A DNA stretch of 64,000 nucleotides from JANWWM01 sp046719715 (GTDB lineage: Bacteria > Bacteroidota > Chlorobiia > Chlorobiales > Thermochlorobacteraceae), in NCBI GenBank assembly GCA_046719715.1, contig JBDNCJ010000001.1, positions 62,001-126,000 of the forward strand, read 5' to 3'. This document shows positions 24,858 to 33,919 of this stretch, in pieces. A program made the translations under genes and the position numbers. The first letter of the stretch is position 1. Every line of letters starts with the position of its first letter. A model generated the notes under the pieces. The model made no database searches. It saw only the letters and a program-made list of their open reading frames with translations, and was not told where the DNA came from.

Positions 24858-27452
24858 ATGCCGGATTCCCGCATCACCTTGAAAAGCCTCTTGATTACAT
24901 GTGCTTTGTTCTCGATTCATTCAGCGCTCTTGGCGCAAAGCATGGGCGTGATTCGCGGAAAAGTCGTTGATGAAAAAACGCGCGAACCGCTCACAGGTGC
25001 CGTGATTCGTTTGGAGAAAACACAATACGGCGCAATTTCCGACGTCAATGGAAACTACACGATTTCCAACGTTCCCGTAGGCGACTATATGATGAAAGTC
25101 TCTCTCATCGGCTACGAAGAAATTGAAGAAGCGCACGATGTTGAAAGAGGAAAAACGCTCGTTGTGAATTTTGAACTGCGCGAAAAAGCCATTCAATCTG
25201 AAGAGGTGCAAGTGATTGCCGACGCGACGCGCCAGCCGCAGGAGGACGTGCGCACCAGCGTCTATAAAATCACGCCGCGACAAAGCAAAATCCTTGCGGG
25301 CGGCTTGGAAGATATTATGCGCTCTTTGCAGGCGATTCCGGGCGTCTTGGCGCAAAATGATTTTTCCTCACAACTTTTTATTCGCGGCTCCGGTCCTGAC
25401 CAAAACTTGATGGTGATTGACGATATCGAGGTGTTCAATCCGTATCGGCTTTACGGCACGGTGAGCATGTTCAATCCCGAAACCGTCGCCGACGTGAGCC
25501 TGATTACGGGCGGCTTTCCTGCGAAGTATGGCGATAGGCTTTCGGCGGTACTTGACGTCGGCAATCGCAACGGCTCGCGCGATGTGGCGTTTCAAACGCA
25601 ACTCGATATGAACATCACCGATGCAAACATCATCGTCGAGGGCAAGTCGCCGTTCAAGCTCAACGGCTCTTGGATTATGTCGGCGCGGCGCACTTATTAC
25701 GATTTGATTGTTGGTCCGATTTTGCGCAACACAGGTCGCGTCGATAACAACACCGCTTTCCCGAATTTCACCGATTTTCAAACTCGATTCTTTCTTGAAC
25801 TCAATCCGACGAACTACCTTATTCTTACAGGCGTCTACGGACGCGACGCCGTTAATGTGCTTACAGCACAGCGCAGCAACGCGCAGCCCGATAGCGTCAG
25901 CGTCGGCAATACGACGAACAACGATTTAATTGGCGTTGCTTGGCACTATCAGCCGAGTTCGCGCAGTTTGAACAAATTAATCGCCTCGTGGTATCGCAAC
26001 AGCGGCGACTCGCGCTTCGGCGGCTCGTTCATCGATCGGCTCAACTATAACGATGCATTCTTAGACGAAGTCGAGCAGGATAGTTTAATCAATCCGGCGA
26101 CGCTTGCGTCTATCAATCTTCGCTCCGATTCCTACTTTTCATTTACGAAGTGGACGCTCCGAGATGAATTCTCAAAGCGATACAATCGCCACCTCGTCGA
26201 AATGGGCGCAGGCGTTGATGTGATGGAAACGACATTTGAACTCTTGCTCGAAGCCGATGAAGCCACTGCCGCCCTGCTTCGCGCCCAACAAGGCAATCCG
26301 CGTTTTAGTGCATTGCCGCTCAATCAGCGCATTGGGCAATCTGAAACCTACGTGCGCTCTCATGCTTTTATTCAAGACCGATGGGAAGCGATTCCGAAAC
26401 GGCTTTACATTCAACCCGGTTTGCGCTTTGATTATTACGACGTGATTCAAAAAGCCTACCTGTCTCCGCGCTTCAATTTTTCGCTCGCCGTCAATCCAAT
26501 CACAACCATTCGCGGCGCGTGGGGAATGTATCGGCAATCGCCCGGCTATGAAAAACTTATCGACCAAACCGCGTTCTTCGATTTAACCCAACGCGGCACG
26601 CTTCAACGCCTCCAAGCCGAGCAAGCCGTTCATTATGTTTTGGGTCTTGACCGTTGGCTGAATGCGGAGTGGCAATTTCGCGGCGAAGTCTATTTCAAAG
26701 ATTTCAATCGGTTGATTATTCAACAGCGCGAATTGCAAGAAGTGTTTCAGTCCGATTTTCTCGGCGGCTGGTCTTCGGATAAACGCAATTGGAGCGCCCC
26801 GACCTCGTCTCTTCAACCCGTTCTTACGCCGACGCCCGTCAATGAAGGCGAAGGCTCGGCTTACGGGATTGAATTGCTCCTCGAAAAGAAACTGATGAGC
26901 CAACAAGACCGCTTCAGCGGGTGGGCAAGTTACGCCCTCGCTTATGCTTACCGTGAGCGCGATGGCTTGCGTATTCCCTTCAACTTCGACCAACGGCACA
27001 CAGTTAATCTCGTCGGGAATATCCGCTTGAATAACTGGCTGGATTTGGGAATCCGTTGGCGATACGGAAGCGGCTTTCCGATTACGCCCGCCCTTGCCGC
27101 CGCGCCGCGCATTGCGCCCAATCAAGACGGCGTGCCTGAAATTGTAACCGACGCACGCGGCAGAGTGCTCTTTAATTTGGATTACGGCGGCGAAGAAAAT
27201 CTAAACGCGGAACGCTTGCCCGCCTATCACCGATTGGACGTTCGGCTCACCGCCAAAACGCAATTCTGGGGCGGACGCTGGGAGTTTTATCTCGATGTGA
27301 TTAACGCTTACAACCGCGTCAATGTGATTGGATACCGCTACGACGTCGAAGACCGCCGCGACGTTCCAAATGGTCGCTTGCCGGTTCTGGCGCGCGAGCA
27401 AACCGACATGCTTCCCCTGATTCCGACGCTCGGCATTAGTGCCATTTTCTAA
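24858..27452 (+). CDS. TonB-dependent outer-membrane receptor with carboxypeptidase-regulatory-like N-domain
   Basis: An 864-residue TonB-dependent transporter. From ATG 24858 the signal peptide is ITLKSLLITCALFSIHSALL, cleaved near Ala-Gln. Residues 35-115 are the CarboxypepD_reg-like beta sandwich (GVIRGKVVDEKTREPLTGAV, ISDVNGNYTISNVPVGDYMM) common in Bacteroidota/Chlorobi receptors. The plug follows (LQAIPGVLAQNDFSSQLFIR, GSGPDQNLMVIDDIEVFNP), then a 22-strand barrel ending in a terminal Phe (PLIPTLGISAIF). Codons upstream to 24681 are in frame but lack family character and are excluded. No SusD-like or siderophore genes are adjacent, so the ligand is unknown. Confidence 0.9.
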   Translation: MPDSRITLKSLLITCALFSIHSALLAQSMGVIRGKVVDEKTREPLTGAVIRLEKTQYGAISDVNGNYTISNVPVGDYMMKVSLIGYEEIEEAHDVERGKTLVVNFELREKAIQSEEVQVIADATRQPQEDVRTSVYKITPRQSKILAGGLEDIMRSLQAIPGVLAQNDFSSQLFIRGSGPDQNLMVIDDIEVFNPYRLYGTVSMFNPETVADVSLITGGFPAKYGDRLSAVLDVGNRNGSRDVAFQTQLDMNITDANIIVEGKSPFKLNGSWIMSARRTYYDLIVGPILRNTGRVDNNTAFPNFTDFQTRFFLELNPTNYLILTGVYGRDAVNVLTAQRSNAQPDSVSVGNTTNNDLIGVAWHYQPSSRSLNKLIASWYRNSGDSRFGGSFIDRLNYNDAFLDEVEQDSLINPATLASINLRSDSYFSFTKWTLRDEFSKRYNRHLVEMGAGVDVMETTFELLLEADEATAALLRAQQGNPRFSALPLNQRIGQSETYVRSHAFIQDRWEAIPKRLYIQPGLRFDYYDVIQKAYLSPRFNFSLAVNPITTIRGAWGMYRQSPGYEKLIDQTAFFDLTQRGTLQRLQAEQAVHYVLGLDRWLNAEWQFRGEVYFKDFNRLIIQQRELQEVFQSDFLGGWSSDKRNWSAPTSSLQPVLTPTPVNEGEGSAYGIELLLEKKLMSQQDRFSGWASYALAYAYRERDGLRIPFNFDQRHTVNLVGNIRLNNWLDLGIRWRYGSGFPITPALAAAPRIAPNQDGVPEIVTDARGRVLFNLDYGGEENLNAERLPAYHRLDVRLTAKTQFWGGRWEFYLDVINAYNRVNVIGYRYDVEDRRDVPNGRLPVLAREQTDMLPLIPTLGISAIF

Positions 27453-27487
27453 TCTCGATACGCGCACCCCATTCTAATTTTAAGATG

Positions 27488-27514
27488 CTTTGCAAAAGCG
27501 TAAATTTTGCAAAG
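27488..27514. repeat. Inverted repeat between receptor and recombinase genes
   Basis: Perfect 10-bp arms CTTTGCAAAA (27488-27497) and TTTTGCAAAG (27505-27514) flank a 7-base AT-rich centre. It lies 36 bases after the receptor gene and 67 before xerC. No T tract follows, so it reads more as a protein-binding site or processing hairpin than as a terminator. Confidence 0.5.
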
Positions 27515-27580
27515 TCGTCATTGGGAAAGATATTTTGGTTATGTTTCCTCAAATCAGGCACAAGAGTAAAAACAATCACC

Positions 27581-28588
27581 ATGACAGTGCAACTACAGCG
27601 CTTTTTGGCATCGCTTCAAACCGAGCGCATGCTTTCGGAGCATACCGTAACGGCGTATCGAAACGACCTTGCGCAGTTCATGCAGTTTCTCAAAGTGCAT
27701 TTTGAAGTGGAAGATGAATCTTTGATTCCGCTTGAATCGATTGATGCGCTCACGATTCGATTGTATTTGGGCGAGTTGTTGGAAAAGGGCTACGAAGCAC
27801 GCTCGATTGGGCGCAAGTTGGCGGCGATTAAAACGTTCTTCAAGTTTCTTGTTTCGCTGAAAGTCTTGACGTCGTCGCCTGCCTCAACGGTCGCAACGCC
27901 GAAAACGAGCAAACGCCTGCCGACTTTTTTGAGCGAAGCGCAAACACAAAAACTCTTTGAAGAAACCCTCTGCGCCTTAGATGATTCAACCCTCGACGGT
28001 GCGCGTGATAAAGCCGTGTTGGAGCTTTTTTACAGCGCGGGCATACGGCTCTCGGAGCTCATTGGGCTGAACCGTGAAGACATCGACCTCGAGCAAGGCT
28101 TTGTGAAGGTGCTCGGAAAAGGCAAAAAGCAACGCATTGTTCCGATTGGAAAATCGGCTATTTCGGCACTAAGGAAATACTTTGAAGTGCGACGAAACTT
28201 TGATACGTTGCATCGTATCAAAAATAAAGAACATGGTGAGAAGATAACCGAAAACCATTCTAATCGGGAGACGGCACCAGAAACTACCAATCCAACAAAC
28301 GCAACACACACCGCAGCCGCGTTCATCACCGAAAAAGGAGTGCGCGTTTATCCGATGCTTCTGCAACGATTGGTCAAAAATCTTCTTTCAGGCGTAACCG
28401 AGCAGAAGAAAAAAAGCCCACACGTCTTGCGACACACTTTTGCGACGCACATGCTCAACAGCGGTGCGGATTTGCGAAGCGTCAGCGAAATGTTGGGGCA
28501 CGAGAATCTTTCAACAACGGAACTTTACACACACGTAACCTTCGAGCGATTAAAAGAAACCTACAACAAAGCGCACCCGAAAGCCTAA
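27581..28588 (+). CDS. Tyrosine recombinase XerC/XerD-like
   Basis: A site-specific recombinase, probably for chromosome dimer resolution at dif. From ATG 27581 it has 335 residues; the 32 residues upstream are unlike the family. The N-terminal SAM-like core-binding domain spans residues 1-95. The catalytic set is Arg156 (GIRLSEL), Lys near 181-183 (GKGKKQRIVP), His281 and Arg284 (HVLRHTF), His307 (GHENLS) and the nucleophile Tyr316 (TELYTHV). Odd feature: about 40 hydrophilic residues (203-246, Asn/Thr/Glu/His-rich) are inserted between the beta-hairpin Lys and the HxxR box, making it longer than the usual near-300 residues. XerC and XerD cannot be told apart here. Confidence 0.9.
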   Translation: MTVQLQRFLASLQTERMLSEHTVTAYRNDLAQFMQFLKVHFEVEDESLIPLESIDALTIRLYLGELLEKGYEARSIGRKLAAIKTFFKFLVSLKVLTSSPASTVATPKTSKRLPTFLSEAQTQKLFEETLCALDDSTLDGARDKAVLELFYSAGIRLSELIGLNREDIDLEQGFVKVLGKGKKQRIVPIGKSAISALRKYFEVRRNFDTLHRIKNKEHGEKITENHSNRETAPETTNPTNATHTAAAFITEKGVRVYPMLLQRLVKNLLSGVTEQKKKSPHVLRHTFATHMLNSGADLRSVSEMLGHENLSTTELYTHVTFERLKETYNKAHPKA

Positions 28589-28679
28589 TCCGCTTTTGAA
28601 AACGGGAAGCAACAAACCCGCCTCGCTCAAAGAGCGAAGCGACTCTTACCAACCACTTATCTTGAAAGGAAAAGCCATT

Positions 28680-29024
28680 ATGGGAAAGCAACATCTCAAC
28701 GGGCACACGGCTACTGAAAACAAAATGCGCGTTCAATTCACCCTTCGCCATGCGAACAGCCATCCTGAAGTCGAACGCTACGCCCGAGAAGCCATACTGG
28801 ATTTCGATAAGTATTACAATGGCGTTACCGATTGTCACATCATTCTTGACCACCAAGCGCACGACCTTGTAACGAACAAGCGAGCGGAAATCACGGCGCA
28901 CGTGCATAGCCATACCTTCGTGTCGAAGCAAGCCGCGCCGACATATGAAAAAGCCATCGATTTATGCGTCGAGCACATCTGCCGACAACTTCAAAAGCAC
29001 AAAGAAAAAATTAGACATCTCTAA
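28680..29024 (+). CDS. hpf: Ribosome hibernation promoting factor / RaiA family, short form
   Basis: This 114-residue protein of the HPF/YfiA family binds the 30S decoding region and silences ribosomes under stress. The body RVQFTLRHANSHPEVERYAREAILDFDKYY, cut here into its recognisable parts RVQFTLRHANS and EVERYAREAILDF, is followed by CHIILDHQAHDLVTNKRAEI and a final basic helix (YEKAIDLCVEHICRQLQKHKEK). It lacks the C-terminal dimerisation domain, so it is the short type. ATG 28680 is preceded by GAAAGGA; an earlier TTG at 28596 would add unrelated residues. It follows xerC and precedes hprK. Confidence 0.88.
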   Translation: MGKQHLNGHTATENKMRVQFTLRHANSHPEVERYAREAILDFDKYYNGVTDCHIILDHQAHDLVTNKRAEITAHVHSHTFVSKQAAPTYEKAIDLCVEHICRQLQKHKEKIRHL

Positions 29025-29037
29025 CGGTTTAGTTCTT

Positions 29038-29091
29038 GATGAACGACGTGGCGCGCCAAGCAGAAATGATGTTGGCAACACGTCGTTCATC
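29038..29091. repeat. Perfect 13-bp inverted repeat between hpf and hprK
   Basis: Arms GATGAACGACGTG (29038-29050) and CACGTCGTTCATC (29079-29091) are perfectly complementary. Inside, GCCAA/TTGGC adds a second short stem. ATTGATTTT follows. It can form a strong RNA hairpin just after hpf, and may be a terminator or mRNA-stability element. Confidence 0.6.
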
Positions 29092-29125
29092 ATTGATTTT
29101 CACATGCCGATTTTATCCTTGAGCA

Positions 29126-30190
29126 ATGGATTTCAACAAGCAACCGCTGAAAAAGAAAGACATCACCGTCGCCGAACTCTACGACGCGCTCACGGAGCGG
29201 CTCGGCGTCTCGCTCGAGCGGCTCAATAAGGTCGGCTTGAATCGTAAAATCGTTGAACGTGATATTCATCGTCCTGGACTCGCACTGGCAGGATTCACGA
29301 ACCTCTTTACCTATCAGCGCGTTCAGATTCTTGGAAACACGGAATCGCGCTTTCTCAAACAGTTCTCGCCCGAAAAGCAGTGCGAAGCGTTCGCTCACAT
29401 TACGCCTTACAAAATTCCTTGCATCTGCATCACCGACGGAAACGACTTCGACGAAAGCCTTCTGAACATGGCGACCGAAGCGCGCATTCCCGTCTTTCGT
29501 ACCTCGCTTTCTACAACGAAGTTCATTTACCTTGTTACCGATTTTTTAGACGACCAATTCGCACCCTATCAAGTCTTTCACGGCTCAATGGTCGATGTCT
29601 ATGGTATCGGGATATTCTTCACGGGGCGAAGCGGAATTGGAAAATCGGAAATTGCACTGGATTTGGTCGAGCGCGGACATCGACTCGTTGCCGACGACGC
29701 CGTCGTCATTACCCGCAAAGGCGAATCAGTGTTAATGGCAAGCGGAATGGATACGATTGGGCATTTTATGGAAATTCGCGGCTTGGGATTTATTGACGTC
29801 GAAGCAATTTTCGGCGTGCGCGCCGTGCGCTACCAAAAGCGTCTGGAACTCGTCGTCGAACTCATGGAGTGGGATAGCAAAACCGAATACGACCGAACAG
29901 GACTTGCACCGAAAAACACCGATATTCTCGGCGTGCCCGTTCAGCACATTCAACTCCCGATTTATCCCGGAAAAAATATCACCGTTATTGCCGAAGTGAT
30001 TGCGCTAAACTATCTTCTCAAACACTACGGCTACGATGCGGCGCAAGAATTAGATAAGCGCGTTCTGGAAAAAATCGCAACGCAATCCAAAGGCGGCAAA
30101 AAAAAGAAATTTAGATTCAGCGCGAATAAAATCAAGCGTAATCCCAAAAAAAGCCGAGCCATTGAATACTTCGAGCACGATTTCGAGTAG
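29126..30190 (+). CDS. hprK: HPr kinase/phosphorylase
   Basis: HprK/P phosphorylates and dephosphorylates Ser46 of HPr in response to metabolites. This 354-residue protein has the full layout: N-terminal regulatory domain (1-140), the HGSMVDVYGIGIFF strand with catalytic His152, the P-loop TGRSGIGKSE (165-174), ADDAV (189-193) and the C-terminal signature ELVVELMEWD. The tail is strongly basic (KGGKKKKFRFSANKIKRNPKK). Green sulfur bacteria and relatives typically lack full sugar PTS uptake, so it probably serves a regulatory HPr pathway; that part is inference. The 3' end overlaps upstream codons of the next frame but not its chosen start. Confidence 0.93.
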   Translation: MDFNKQPLKKKDITVAELYDALTERLGVSLERLNKVGLNRKIVERDIHRPGLALAGFTNLFTYQRVQILGNTESRFLKQFSPEKQCEAFAHITPYKIPCICITDGNDFDESLLNMATEARIPVFRTSLSTTKFIYLVTDFLDDQFAPYQVFHGSMVDVYGIGIFFTGRSGIGKSEIALDLVERGHRLVADDAVVITRKGESVLMASGMDTIGHFMEIRGLGFIDVEAIFGVRAVRYQKRLELVVELMEWDSKTEYDRTGLAPKNTDILGVPVQHIQLPIYPGKNITVIAEVIALNYLLKHYGYDAAQELDKRVLEKIATQSKGGKKKKFRFSANKIKRNPKKSRAIEYFEHDFE

Positions 30191-30242
30191 CAACCCGGAA
30201 GTGCATCAAGCGAATTTTTCACAAATAAAACCAGCGACTAAA

Positions 30243-31973
30243 ATGACCGTCAATTACATTCGGATTCTTCTTGCACTCTTCATTCTCTTCTCCTTCGCTT
30301 GTCAAAAGAAAGACGGCGAAAAATCACAAACAAGTACCCTCGCGACAACCCTTGTACTCGCCGACCGAAGCGACGTCGATAATTTCAATCCCGTCATCAG
30401 CTCGACCGTCCCCGGCTCCAACGCCATCTCGATGATTTATCCCGGAATCACAGCGGGCACATTCGACACTGCAAACGGTTACCTCGTCTTTGAACCCTCA
30501 ATCGCTAAAAGTTGGACGATTGCTCCCGACTTCAAATCCATCACCTACAACTTGCGCGGCGATGTCAAATGGACCGACGGCACGCCCCTAACGTCTCACG
30601 ACTTCAAGTTCTCTTACCAACTCTACGGCGACACCATCATTGCCAGCGCACGACAAGATTACCTCGAAAATTTCATCAAAGTCTTAGACAAAAAAGGCAA
30701 ACCGACAGAACTCATCGACTACGACAAAGCCATTTTAACCCCGAACGACACGACGCTCATTTTCAATTTCGATAAGCCCGTCGCCAAACACTTGATTGAA
30801 TTTCATACCGCACTCACGCCGATTCCAAAACACATTTGGAAAGATGTTAAACCAAGTGAATTTCGTTCAAGCGAATTGAACTCCAATCCGACCGTCAGTT
30901 GCGGACCATTTAAGTTCAAAGAATGGAAACGCCAACAAGAATTTACCGTCGTCTCGAATCCCGACTATAATTTGCCCGCACCCGGTAAAATTCCGACCAT
31001 CACCATGCGCGTCATTCCTGAATACACCACGCAACTCACCCAACTCAAAACCGGCGCGATTGATGTCATGGAAGCCATCAAGCCCGAAGACGCGATTAAA
31101 ATCGAGAAAGAAAATCCTGAAATCGATATTCGCGTTGTAAAGTATCGCACTTACTCCTATCTCATGCTCTCCAACATCGATTGTAAAGCCTATCAAGAAG
31201 GAAAGCAAATTAAGCCGCACCCGCTTTTTGGCACGAAGAAAACGCGCCTTGCGATTGCAATGGCAATCGACCGCGAAAAAATCTTGGACGGCTACTACTT
31301 CGGCAAATACGCCGAACTGATGACCTCTCCGATTTCACCTGCGTTTAAGTGGGCGTTCAACAGCGACATCAAGCCGTATCCCTACGACCCCAAGCGCGCC
31401 AAAGAATTGCTTGCCGAAGACGGCTGGAAAATCGGCAGCGACGGCATTTTGGAGCGCAACGGCGTGAAGTTTTCATTTACGCTCATGAACTCCAAAGGCG
31501 CCACGGCGGGCGAATACATGGCGCCGATTATTCAGCAAAGTTTGAAAGAATTGGGAATCGAGTGCAACATTGAAGTCGTGGAGTTCAACGTGTTCGTCAA
31601 AAAAGCACGCGAGCATCAATTAGATGCGTCGCTCAACGCGCTCGGCGTCGGACTTGAAATCGACCTCTCCTCCGCTTTCGGAAGCGATTTGAATAAGTCG
31701 TATTTTAATTCGGCGGGCTACATCAACAAGCGCGTTGATGAACTCAACAAATTAGGACAGTCCAAACTCCTGCGCGAAGAAGCGGCGCCGTATTGGAAAG
31801 AGTTCCAACAAATTTTCTACGACGACGTGCCGTTTGTGCCGATGTTTTGGAGCAGTCGAATTGTCGGCTACAACAAGCGCGTCATTGGCGAGAATCCAGA
31901 TATTCTTTCCATTTATACCGACCTTGACAAATGGACGCTCTCCACGATGCCCGCGCAAGTGGAAGTGAAATGA
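30243..31973 (+). CDS. Peptide/nickel-type ABC transporter substrate-binding lipoprotein (SBP family 5)
   Basis: This 576-residue family-5 extracytoplasmic binding protein is of the DppA/OppA type. From ATG 30243 it starts with a lipoprotein signal (IRILLALFILFSFAC; lipobox FSFAC with Cys near residue 20). The family core follows: FEPSIAKSWTIAPDFKSITY, LRGDVKWTDGTPLTSHDFKFSY, and later RLAIAMAIDREKILDGYYFG. Ligand is unknown; oligopeptides are the family default. An earlier TTG (30162) inside hprK is rejected because the signal peptide would be buried. One permease gene follows at 55 bases. Confidence 0.9.
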   Translation: MTVNYIRILLALFILFSFACQKKDGEKSQTSTLATTLVLADRSDVDNFNPVISSTVPGSNAISMIYPGITAGTFDTANGYLVFEPSIAKSWTIAPDFKSITYNLRGDVKWTDGTPLTSHDFKFSYQLYGDTIIASARQDYLENFIKVLDKKGKPTELIDYDKAILTPNDTTLIFNFDKPVAKHLIEFHTALTPIPKHIWKDVKPSEFRSSELNSNPTVSCGPFKFKEWKRQQEFTVVSNPDYNLPAPGKIPTITMRVIPEYTTQLTQLKTGAIDVMEAIKPEDAIKIEKENPEIDIRVVKYRTYSYLMLSNIDCKAYQEGKQIKPHPLFGTKKTRLAIAMAIDREKILDGYYFGKYAELMTSPISPAFKWAFNSDIKPYPYDPKRAKELLAEDGWKIGSDGILERNGVKFSFTLMNSKGATAGEYMAPIIQQSLKELGIECNIEVVEFNVFVKKAREHQLDASLNALGVGLEIDLSSAFGSDLNKSYFNSAGYINKRVDELNKLGQSKLLREEAAPYWKEFQQIFYDDVPFVPMFWSSRIVGYNKRVIGENPDILSIYTDLDKWTLSTMPAQVEVK

Positions 31974-32028
31974 ATCCGTTCAAGGCGATGAAATGGGAAA
32001 ACTCTATCAACGATAAATTGATTCAGCG

Positions 32029-32994
32029 ATGTTTAGTTATGTGCTTCGCCGCGTCTTAGGCGCGATTCCGCTTGTTTTCGGCGTGCTGACGCTGACGTTT
32101 TTCATCATTCGCCTTGCGCCCGGCGACCCAGCGTCGTTTTTCATTCAGCCCGGCGTCTCGCCCAAAGTCGCCGAACAAATGCGCGAACAATACGGCTTGA
32201 ACGACCCACTCATCGTTCAATACTTCAAGTGGCTGGGAAACGTCTTGCAAGGCGATTTCGGACGCAGTTTCAGCCGTCACCAACCGGTCTTCGACGTCAT
32301 TCTCGAAGCCGTTCCAATTACGGTTTCGCTTGCGCTCATTGGAATCACAATGCAGTTCATTTTCGGCATTTTGCTCGGCGTGATTTCAGCCGTCAAACAA
32401 GGCACGAAGATTGACCGAACGCTGACCGTTTCCGCGCTCTTCATTTACTCAATGCCTGAGTTCTGGCTCTCACTGATGCTGATTATTGTCTTCTCTCTGA
32501 AACTCGGTTGGTTTCCCGCGTCAAACCTCAACAGCATTGGGGCAGATGCGCTCAGCACATTCGATTACATCTTAGACCGCTTGCATCATTTAGTCTTGCC
32601 TATCTTCGTATTGAGTCTGGGTGGCATTGCAGGCTTAGCGCGCTATGTGCGTGGACAGATGCTCGAAGTCATTCGTCAAGACTACATTCGCACAGCGCGC
32701 GCCAAAGGGCTAAACGAGAAAATCGTCATTTTTAAGCATGCGTTGCGCAACGCACTCTTGCCCGTTGTTACAATTCTCGGTGGGTCGCTTCCTGCGTTGT
32801 TTAGCGGCGCGCTCTTCATCGAGGTCATTTTCGCTATTCCGGGCATGGGGCGCATCGCCGTTGAAGCCGTCTTCGCCAGAGATTACCCGCTGATTATCGC
32901 CAATACCTTCATTTCAGGAACGTTAATCGTGATGGGCAACTTATTAGCCGATGTCCTCTATGGGATTGTAGACCCGCGAATTAAACTCGGTTAG
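32029..32994 (+). CDS. ABC transporter permease, DppB/OppB family
   Basis: This 321-residue inner-membrane permease has six membrane segments and the family N-terminus YVLRRVLGAIPLVFGVLTLTF, then LAPGDPA, and the cytoplasmic coupling loop IRTARAKGLNEKIVIFKHALRN (EAA-type). It would pair with a DppC-type permease and one or two ATPases, but neither follows: the next gene is ccmC after 3 bases. The missing partners must be elsewhere, or the system has been split. Confidence 0.92.
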   Translation: MFSYVLRRVLGAIPLVFGVLTLTFFIIRLAPGDPASFFIQPGVSPKVAEQMREQYGLNDPLIVQYFKWLGNVLQGDFGRSFSRHQPVFDVILEAVPITVSLALIGITMQFIFGILLGVISAVKQGTKIDRTLTVSALFIYSMPEFWLSLMLIIVFSLKLGWFPASNLNSIGADALSTFDYILDRLHHLVLPIFVLSLGGIAGLARYVRGQMLEVIRQDYIRTARAKGLNEKIVIFKHALRNALLPVVTILGGSLPALFSGALFIEVIFAIPGMGRIAVEAVFARDYPLIIANTFISGTLIVMGNLLADVLYGIVDPRIKLG

Positions 32995-32997
32995 AAA

Positions 32998-33678
32998 ATG
33001 AAGAAGCAAGTGTTTCAAATTGGATTGTATGTGTGGTTTGTCGGCGTGATTGTGTTTGCGATTGCTTCTCCGAATAAAGTCGGAATGCTGGCGGAAACAA
33101 CGAAGAACATATACTTCCACGTGCCAATGGCGATTACGGCGGTGGTAGCCTTTTTCACATCGGTATGGTTCAGCGTGAAGTATCTGAAAACGCGCGACTT
33201 GGAAAGCGACATGAACGCCGAAGCCGCGTCGGGCTTGGGATTCTTGTTCAATCTCTTAGCGATGATTACCGGCGCGATTTGGGCGAAAGTAACTTGGGGC
33301 GCCTTCTGGCACTGGGATCCGCGACAGACGACCATCTTTTTAGTCTTCTTGATGTATTCGGCTTATTTCGCGTTGCGCAGTGCCGTGGATTCGGCGGAAA
33401 AACGCGCAATGCTTTCAAGCGTGTATAGCATCTTCTCGTTTCCTGCGCTCATTTTCCTTTACTTCGTATTGCCGCGCCTTGTGCCCGGCTTGCATCCGGG
33501 CTCGCCCGAAGGCGGCGAAGCCGGTATCAATCCTGCCGTCTCTTCAACCACTGACCCGATGATTCGCGCCGTGCTCTACTGCTCTATGCTCGGCTTTATC
33601 GCGCTTTTCTTCTGGCTGCACAACCTTCGCGTGCGGCAGATGAAACTCGCCGAGAAAATAACGCTAATCCAAGCCTGA
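32998..33678 (+). CDS. ccmC: Heme exporter / cytochrome c maturation protein CcmC
   Basis: CcmC presents heme to CcmE on the periplasmic side during cytochrome c maturation. This 226-residue protein has six membrane segments and the Trp-rich heme-handling motif WGAFWHWDPRQT (residues 100-111). His41 in YFHVPMA and His166 in LHPGSPEGG correspond to the conserved periplasmic heme-ligand histidines. It starts 3 bases after the permease stop, suggesting co-transcription. Its usual small partner ccmD is found 557 bases downstream, separated by a toxin-antitoxin pair. Confidence 0.92.
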   Translation: MKKQVFQIGLYVWFVGVIVFAIASPNKVGMLAETTKNIYFHVPMAITAVVAFFTSVWFSVKYLKTRDLESDMNAEAASGLGFLFNLLAMITGAIWAKVTWGAFWHWDPRQTTIFLVFLMYSAYFALRSAVDSAEKRAMLSSVYSIFSFPALIFLYFVLPRLVPGLHPGSPEGGEAGINPAVSSTTDPMIRAVLYCSMLGFIALFFWLHNLRVRQMKLAEKITLIQA

Positions 33679-33682
33679 TAGC

Positions 33683-33919
33683 ATGATGAAAAATCCGATT
33701 ACGAGCGACAAAGAAATTTTAGGAGGAACGCCCGTCTTCGCGCATACAAGGGTGCCTGTGCAAATCCTTTTAGACCATCTGGAAGGAGGAGAAACAATTG
33801 ACGATTTTTTAGAAGGATTCCCTTCTGTGTCGCGAGAACAAGTCATCGCCTTTTTGGAAATAGCCAAAGACAAAATGATATCGGAAATGAAGTCTCCTCA
33901 AAATGAACATACTACTTGA
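33683..33919 (+). CDS. DUF433 antitoxin
   Basis: A 78-residue DUF433 protein: ILGGTPVFAHTRVPVQILLDHL, GGETIDDFLEGFPSVSREQV and the C-terminal helix VIAFLEIAKDKM. The small helical fold with an HTH-like part is the usual antitoxin partner of DUF5615 toxins. It starts 5 bases after ccmC and overlaps the toxin gene by 17 bases, the normal layout of a type II toxin-antitoxin operon. MM at the start leaves the exact initiation codon open (33683 or 33686). Confidence 0.87.
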   Translation: MMKNPITSDKEILGGTPVFAHTRVPVQILLDHLEGGETIDDFLEGFPSVSREQVIAFLEIAKDKMISEMKSPQNEHTT

